DNA of 64,000 nt from positions 1 through 64,000 of the forward strand of contig QJNS01000234.1 in NCBI GenBank assembly GCA_004154925.1. The letters are read 5' to 3'. Position 1 is the stretch's first letter; each line of letters starts with the position of its first letter. Position numbers and translations under genes: made by a program. The stretch is from Monosporascus cannonballus. Its lineage: Eukaryota; Ascomycota; Sordariomycetes; Xylariales. Positions 57,948 to 64,000 of this stretch are shown here, one piece after another. The notes below the pieces were generated by a model. It was not told the origin of the DNA. It worked only from the letters and a program-made list of their open reading frames with translations, and ran no database searches.

Positions 57948-60438
57948 CTAACCAATCGTTCCCTGCCGTTTAATTTCAGTTGCAATTAACAAACGAGGCC
58001 GCTTCGAAGGCCTAATCCGAAGCTCCGTACGTAGCTCAGGGACTTCAGTTGAAGCTGCCACGATACAGTCACCCGTCCGTGAGGTTCCTGACGTTGAAGC
58101 CGATGGCTGATCGCGAGATCTTTGCTGCCGGCGAGTCGCCTTCGTTCCCGGGCGTGAAGATTGCTCTGTTTCCTCCGTTTCCTCCCAGTGAGAGCGTTTC
58201 CTCCGTTGCGATGGAGCTAAACCACCACCTTGCTTATTTGTACGGCCACCCGCAGGGCGTGACTCCCTAGCCCGGGATCTCTGTATGTTGGTGATGGCTT
58301 CGCTAAGCCTCACGATAGGGTAGGACGCCGGGCGGCCCTTTGGTATGGCTGTAGGAGGGTTACGGATGGCTAATCCGGGGTCGATCTCAACGAGGTTCCT
58401 ATCCAAGTGCCAAAACCGATGGATATCCTTATTGCGTAGGCCCATGATATGAGGCTTTTCCTGCGTACGGCGGATATTGTTATATATTTCGTGATAACAC
58501 GGAATCCCAAGATGCCGCCTAACGCCAATTGTCTCGCACTCGCAGGGCGGTATCTTCTCGACCTGCGGCCGCGTACGTGTAGGGATGAAGCTTAGGGCAT
58601 ATTTGTATTCGGCGTTGATCAGCCTTAAGCACTTGTAGGAACACTGCGTGGGCACATTATCGAGATACTCCCTGCCGATCCAGTTCTTCCGTATTTTGAG
58701 GGTATCTTCAGCCACCTGCATCTCGACGTCCTCCTGTTGGGCTTCGAGCAGCTGCTAGAGGCTGATCTGAAGCTTTAAGAAGTCCGCCTTGCCATCAAGG
58801 ACGTAGCTCTTTAACGCCTTATGACTGGACTCGGTTGGCGATGTAGTCCTTACACCGAGGTTAAACTTCTCGATCGTCCACGCACAAGACCATTCATCGC
58901 GGCAGGGAACGTATGTGGATTCGAGGCATCGGATAGCCGGGTTTTGTGTATCACCGAACCTCGTCACGATGGTGTTCCAGGCGTCAGCGAATTGTGCTTC
59001 GTTTCCTGCGTAGACCATAGAGCTCCAAAGTGTGAGGAACCCTTCCTTAGTTAAGGGTATATCGTCAAGTAGTTGTTCATGAGGATACCAATCCCGGCTG
59101 AAGCGGTTGCACCGCCGAAGCAGTGAACGTTCTGTTGAATCAAAGTGGACGTTATCCCCGTCAACAGGAGGAGGTCCTTCAGGCTGTGAAAATTCGTCAT
59201 CATCCGAAGTTGGTGGTTTGATCCATTTCCGGCCTACGTTAGCGATTACGTTCTTGTTGATATGGAAGATGCAAATCTGCAACTTGGCGTTTCGGAAAGG
59301 TTCTTCGTATAGCCCTTCGCAGTTGATCATCAAAATCAGTAACAATAACGTCAGGCTCAGCATCTCCGATCTTCTGACGAAGGCGTCCTATACAGGAAAG
59401 CACCCATTTGCAACTTTCGTAGGTCTCGTCACCGATCAGGGCGAAGGCACGGTTGAAAACAGAGCCCGAAGCCGTTTGGCCTGTACAGCTGAAGAAAGGC
59501 ATCTTGAAGCGATTAGTCTTATAAGTGTTATCCATGCTAAGCACCTGTGGATATTTCTTCCACAGCTTTACACACCACGGCATGGCCCAGAAGAAGGCGA
59601 TGGGCCTGTTGGTGGTGGGATCATCGTTCTCCCAACGGATCTTGAAGTAGTAAACCTTCGTACGGAGTCGCCTGATAAAGGCCTGCGTGGCGGTGATGCC
59701 TTTACGGATACGCTTCCGAATCTTCAGGCGTATGTTATTGATATCCTTAAGCGTTGGCCTCTCCCGGCCGCCGGTTGCTTTGCGAATAGCCCTGCGCAAC
59801 TCGCGAGGGCGTGATGCATTGTCATATATGGAAGCTTCCACCTGTTGATATGAGTCTTCGCCCAACTGGCGATGTGCAGCGTGTATCTCGGAACGCTGTG
59901 ATGGCCCATGGCTATGTTGAAGCGGCTGACCTTCATTATCCTTATACATACGGACGAACCACTCCCAGTTACTCCCACGGTTGCGTATCATCATCGCTTT
60001 CCACGGGCACGTCGCGGCTTCTTTGCTTTCCGTACGGCGAAGGCCCATTGATATGGTACGGGGGGGATGGCATTGATCACAGCGGAGATCAACGCGTGTA
60101 GGCAACCCATCACCGTTCTTACCCTTCGTAGGGTTGGCTGAGCCTCGTCTGACGAAGTTGAAGCTTTGGGCCTTCGCAAATACTCTCAGAACAGATTCCA
60201 AGTCATCTAACTGCTTGAAGGTCCCTAAGTGATTATCGGGGGGGTTGGGGATTGTTGTTGCCCTCGGCCGAGGCGATGAATGGGCCTCCGGCTCACTATC
60301 AGACGAAAACTCAAAGTCCTTAGACTCTGAAGACGAGTCTGAGACCGTGATAGCTTCATTGGGTGGCATGGCAGCCGTAGTTGTTGTGATATTAAGGAGT
60401 GTTGTTGTGGTGTTGATCTTAAAAGCCCTTAGCAACAA
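57948..60438 (-). pseudogene. MULE (Mutator-like) transposase with FAR1-type and SWIM domains, two lesions
   Basis: About 830 codons. The start is at 60,438 or, more likely, at MPPNEAI (60,369). A Ser/Glu-rich acidic N-terminus is followed by a FAR1-like DNA-binding region with CDQC...CPWKA. The MULE DDE core has LSMDNTYKTN (first Asp), VIVTDFDDQL (second) and PTESSHKALKSY (Glu), plus CIFHINKNV. A SWIM zinc finger, CECETIGVRRHLGIPCYHE, and a basic tail follow. Lesions: an extra base in the T run 59,290-59,292 shifts frame inside TFP/NAKLQ, and a TAG at 58,755-58,757 replaces a likely Gln. All catalytic residues remain. MULEs move by cut and paste; this copy looks recently inactivated. Confidence 0.88.
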
Positions 60439-61678
60439 CAGTGCAGCTGTTACAATGAAGGAAATTCGAGCAACTACGCGTTTCTTAGCGGGCTGAAAAG
60501 GGCGTAAGACGGGCCGTCAGAAATCTTACGGGCCGGTGGAAGGCGTAAAAAAAGTAATGTATGGCTCTCATATAAAAAACTAATGTGCGGTTAGCACATC
60601 TCTTCCTAAAATGGAATGCTGATGGTGGCATTATCGATCGGCGGGATATCGCGGTTCATTGCGAGACATCCAAGCCGTACGCGCTCTTCCTGCCGGCCAC
60701 TAGCCCTACGAGCGCCACGCCTTGCGAGGGGTCTCCGTCGGACCTCGCTCTGTATAGCGCCTGCCATCCTCTTCGCGTTCCGCTGTCCCAGTCCGACGCC
60801 AAGGTCCGACTTAATGAGCTCACGATGAAACCCAGGTGGCGGCAAGATCCAGCGACTACCGCCGCCCTACGCGAGCTCCCAATAGCGTTGGCCCTTCTCC
60901 GCTGCCTGACTGGCAAGGTTCTTGACAGCCTCATCATGAGGTCGGCACCGTCACGCAGCATTGTAAGGACGCGCAAAGCGGCTGTATAGACTTACGCCCG
61001 GTCCAGCAACGCCCGCTCCGTCTTCTCGAGTTGCTCCTCTGCGCATCACCGTGTACGACCGTGGGGTCCCTCGGATTTTCAATGCCCTCAGCAGGAGGAG
61101 GAACATCGGTGGATACTCTATGCGGAATGTGATTGCTGCAATATTCGTCGATGGTGAAAGCGCCATGGGATGCAGCCATATCCAGATGGTGGAGGGGTAA
61201 GATAATGGCCATTGTAACGACACAAAGAGCGACTTATCTCGACTAAGCAGAGATCGTATTGTACTCAATTGGGAGGCGGCTTTACTAGGCTGTAACTACA
61301 TGTCATTTCCTCTTCACTCTACTATGTAGAAATCATATAATTCACGCTTTGGATTCTCCTCATGACACAAACAATGCAGAACCTTGAAAGGCTGTGTCCG
61401 TTTGATTCGAGGATCACAGGGTTAAGTATTAACCTTGATCACGCTCGTTTGAATCTCAGTGGTGTTTTCATTGAAGGTAGACAAGGGTATCTATTGTGTC
61501 GGAATGGCTGGCAATAGTTGGGAAACTATCCAATCACCCATTTGATACAGTTGAACGGTACGAGGAGCTTCTTATGTTATCCTTATTGGGAAGCGGAGTG
61601 ATTCAATCGTAGATAGATATATTATCTCAAAAATCATGTCAGATGTCAGCGCTTTCATCCCTGAGAGGTTGGTCTACC
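60439..61678. other. Balanced-composition segment without a called gene
   Basis: Long overlapping ORFs on both strands (plus 60,585-60,989; minus 60,606-60,976 and 60,934-61,268) reflect high GC and lack domains. A small hairpin, TGTGC-GGTTA-GCACA, lies at about 60,588-60,602. An intron-containing minus-strand gene starting near 61,178 cannot be excluded. Confidence 0.4.
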
Positions 61679-63190
61679 TCAACGCAAAACAACAGGTCTA
61701 GTAAGGATGAGATCCACATCTCTCTCGACGGCTTCGTATATTTGCTTTAGGATCCTGACTATATCCTGCAGCTCCTTATTTGACACATTATACGGCGGCG
61801 CAATTAAGACATGATCTCCCGTAATACCATCGATTGTCCCTGCGCCTGGGTATATTGATAAACTGCGCCGTAAAGCTTCGTCGACCATTTTATATGTAAA
61901 ACGCATGGCCGATTCAAAAGAATTTTTCGTTATTTTATCACATACGTATTTAAGCGCCCAAAATAAACCTTTGTTTCGGATGTCGCCAACAAACTTACAA
62001 TTACTAAATATGAACTTTAGCATATCCTTAAGCTACCGACCTTTGATCGCGGCCTGGGAAATTAAACCGTCCCGGCGAATAATTTTCTGCACGGTAAGCG
62101 CGGCGGCATAACTCAAACCGTAGGCTTAATAAGTATGTAAATAAATAAACGTATTACTGCCGTTTTGTAGCACGTTAATAATTTTCCTATAGGCTAGTGC
62201 ACTGGCGATAGGAGCGTACCCGCCGCTTAACCCCTTGCTTAAAATTAACAGGTCCGGATATATGCCTTCGCCCTTTTGTTCGAAAGCGAAAAACGTGCCT
62301 GTACGGCCGGTACCGCATATGACCTCGTCGAGGATCAATAAGATGCCGTACCTATCGCATAGTTGCCGTACACCCTGGTAGTATCCCTTTGGTGCCATAA
62401 GACATCCGGCCGTCGCACCGCCAACAGGCTCAGATTTAACGTTATGATCGTTGCCGGATCAAGGCGTTAAAATTCGGTATCAAATTCCTAAACCAGGCGT
62501 ACGGCATACGTTTCCTCTATTTCGCCCCGAGTCTGCCTACGGTAGGCATAAATGGGACTTACATAACTCACGTTACTTAAGAAAAGGGTATCTTTATATA
62601 CCGCCCTTCGCGTAATATAACTCCTTACGTTTAGCGCGTTAATCGTATTTCTATAGAAGGCGCGCCTTTGCGTTACGATATATGTCCTTTATGGCTGGCT
62701 GTTTTCGACGTAATACTATCGCGCAAACTTAAGTGCAAAGTCCGTCGTCTCGCTTCCCGAACAGATAAAGAAAACCCGATACAGGCCGTAAGGATTGCCC
62801 TTAAGGAGTATGTCCGCCAGGGACTTGGCAACTTCCGTTGTAAAAGTTACCGTATGCGTATAATACAACTTGGACATTTACTCAAGAATAACGGCCTGTA
62901 CTTCGGGTTTGCTGTAACCGATGGGGGTAACGGCAGTACCGGTATAGCCGTTAAAAATTTTCTGGCCAGTGGGAAAAATTAAATAAATACCCGAGGCAGA
63001 AATAACAGTAAGAGGTCGAAAAACAAAAGTGTTTTGCAGGACGTAAGTTATGTTGCGGTTAAACTGATAATTAATGCCGCTTGCCTTAATTTGCGTCACG
63101 TTTGCCAAATTGGTTAAGGAAGATAAGTTGGCAAACTGTCCTATAATAATTGTACGTGGCGTTAGGAGCGTGTTTGTTAGCTGTAGACCT
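61679..63190 (-). pseudogene. Class III (PLP-dependent) aminotransferase, RIP-inactivated
   Basis: Minus-strand pieces in family order: the N-terminal part (63,108-62,878) with GQKIFNGYTGTAVTPIGYSK. A middle part (about 62,870-62,420) with GLYRVFFICSGSETTDFALKFAR, the SGSEA-type cofactor phosphate loop. 62,398-62,126 with LLILDEVICGTGRTGT, the Asp that pairs with the PLP ring, and LILSKGLSGGYAP, the Schiff-base Lys. 62,023-61,679 with GDIRNKGLFWALKY and TGDHVLIAPPYNVSNKEL. Stops replace Gln codons (ARY region, RLV region, TEF region), and at least one frameshift lies near 62,450. The gene would transfer amino groups with pyridoxal phosphate; the substrate cannot be told from sequence. Once a host metabolic gene, now dead. 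Confidence 0.85.
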
Positions 63191-64000
63191 TGATCAATTA
63201 ACTGAATGTAATATGAAGTGGAAAATGGACAATAATAAAAAGAGAAACTTAAACTCCCAATAATGCAAGCCCCTTGAAGTTCAGCCGACTCTGGACTTTG
63301 AGACCGATTATGGCGGAACTGAACCTCCTCAGGACCCCTATGTCCTCCGACATCCGCTAATGAGGACTAAGCTCTCCATTAGAAATCGAATTACGCGAAC
63401 TGGGGAAGGACGGAAACCGCGGCAACGAGGTAGCTGCGGCGCTTCCAGTCGATTTAGTAAACATTCTGAAAGTTACTGAATGCTTTGCACGAAAGAGATT
63501 CCGGCGTACAGACGTACGACCACCGTTCAGGTCATCGCCCCCTATAACCTAATTTCGGCCGGGCTCACCCGAAAATGGTATTTCATGCCGTAATCTCCCC
63601 AACCTTGCGCACATAACCGGATCTAGGGAGCCGCATATAGTGTCAACAAGGAATAAAACGTATCAGCTTCCCTAACGAGCGCATTTTGTATATCCAAGAC
63701 GTAATACGAATTCCGTGACCTGCTGGCCGTAATACGCATGCGCCTGACCTCACCATGTATCTACCGCATAATAGATAGTCATAGCAAAGTAACTTAGAAA
63801 GCTGTGACAGTCCTAATAATGTTTCAACTAATTACGCGGCACCGACAACATCATGCAGATAACGCTTACCAAAGTCTAAACTCTATTCTTACCTACGTTA
63901 CCGTTATTTATTTCTAACTTGATGCAAACTAAGTATATCTAGAATCCCTTCGAAGGTTATTCACAAGCTTACTTACAGTTCTCTTCTCGTTACTAAATAG
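63191..64000. other. No gene recognised to the window end
   Basis: Moderate GC, short ORFs only, no repeat or domain seen. Confidence 0.4.

Noticed and set aside
60585..61268. Several long ORFs on both strands
   Set aside because: High GC opens many frames. A GTAAGT near 60,990 on the minus strand could be a donor, but no family or complete gene model emerges.
1..64000. CRISPR arrays, bacterial operons, rRNA genes, telomere repeats
   Set aside because: No regularly spaced direct repeats, no Shine-Dalgarno-type gene packing, no rRNA sequence and only a single TTAGGG were seen; introns and RIP indicate a fungal chromosome.

Overview
The window looks like a filamentous ascomycete (Pezizomycotina) chromosome of the two-compartment kind. 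Spliceosomal introns with fungal-type GT...CTNAC/CTRAC...AG signals interrupt the three convincing genes. The transposable elements are Ty3/gypsy chromoviruses, a Tad1-like LINE, a fungal-type MULE and a fragment of an HTH_psq transposase. The older copies carry the C-to-T/G-to-A load, with many CAA/CAG/TGG codons turned into stops and CpG largely spared, that is typical of repeat-induced point mutation (RIP). I cannot name the species.

Layout. 1-27,480 is an extremely AT-rich block of nested, inactivated LTR retrotransposons. Element A (minus strand, RT and integrase remnants) is split by element B (3,748-11,090, minus, perfect 5-bp TSD). Elements C (11,303-18,134, plus) and D (19,008-25,839, minus, perfect TSD) belong to one family, are exactly the same length and face each other across 873 bp. 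A 207-bp solo LTR that escaped mutation sits at 26,787-26,993. From 27,490 to 40,498 base composition is balanced. Its left half has no convincing gene but carries a 312-bp TIR element (32,806-33,117) and a short repeat pair. Its right half has a TPR-repeat protein (34,535-36,383), an acyltransferase-3 membrane protein (37,081-38,816) and, convergent to it, a six-cysteine secreted protein (39,130-39,799).

40,499-57,110 is a second, less degraded transposon block. Gypsy element E (40,625-47,721, identical LTR lengths, TSD) is nested in an older inverted LTR. Element F (48,119-51,261, TSD) keeps gag but has lost pol and holds a solo LTR. A further solo LTR (51,434-51,816) lies beside a Tad1-like LINE (to 57,109) that ends in an (AAT)n tail inside a transposase fragment. 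57,948-60,438 is a nearly intact MULE transposase on the minus strand, and 61,679-63,190 a class III aminotransferase gene broken by RIP-type stops.

Most unusual observation: several gypsy elements from two LTR families carry, between pol and the 3' LTR, an extra gene on the opposite strand. It encodes a cysteine-cluster plus coiled-coil protein. It is clear in B, E and F, recognisable by nucleotide similarity at its C-terminal end in C, and more faintly so in D. The pol-less element F has kept it together with gag. The convergent secreted protein next to the transposon border is the best host-biology candidate.
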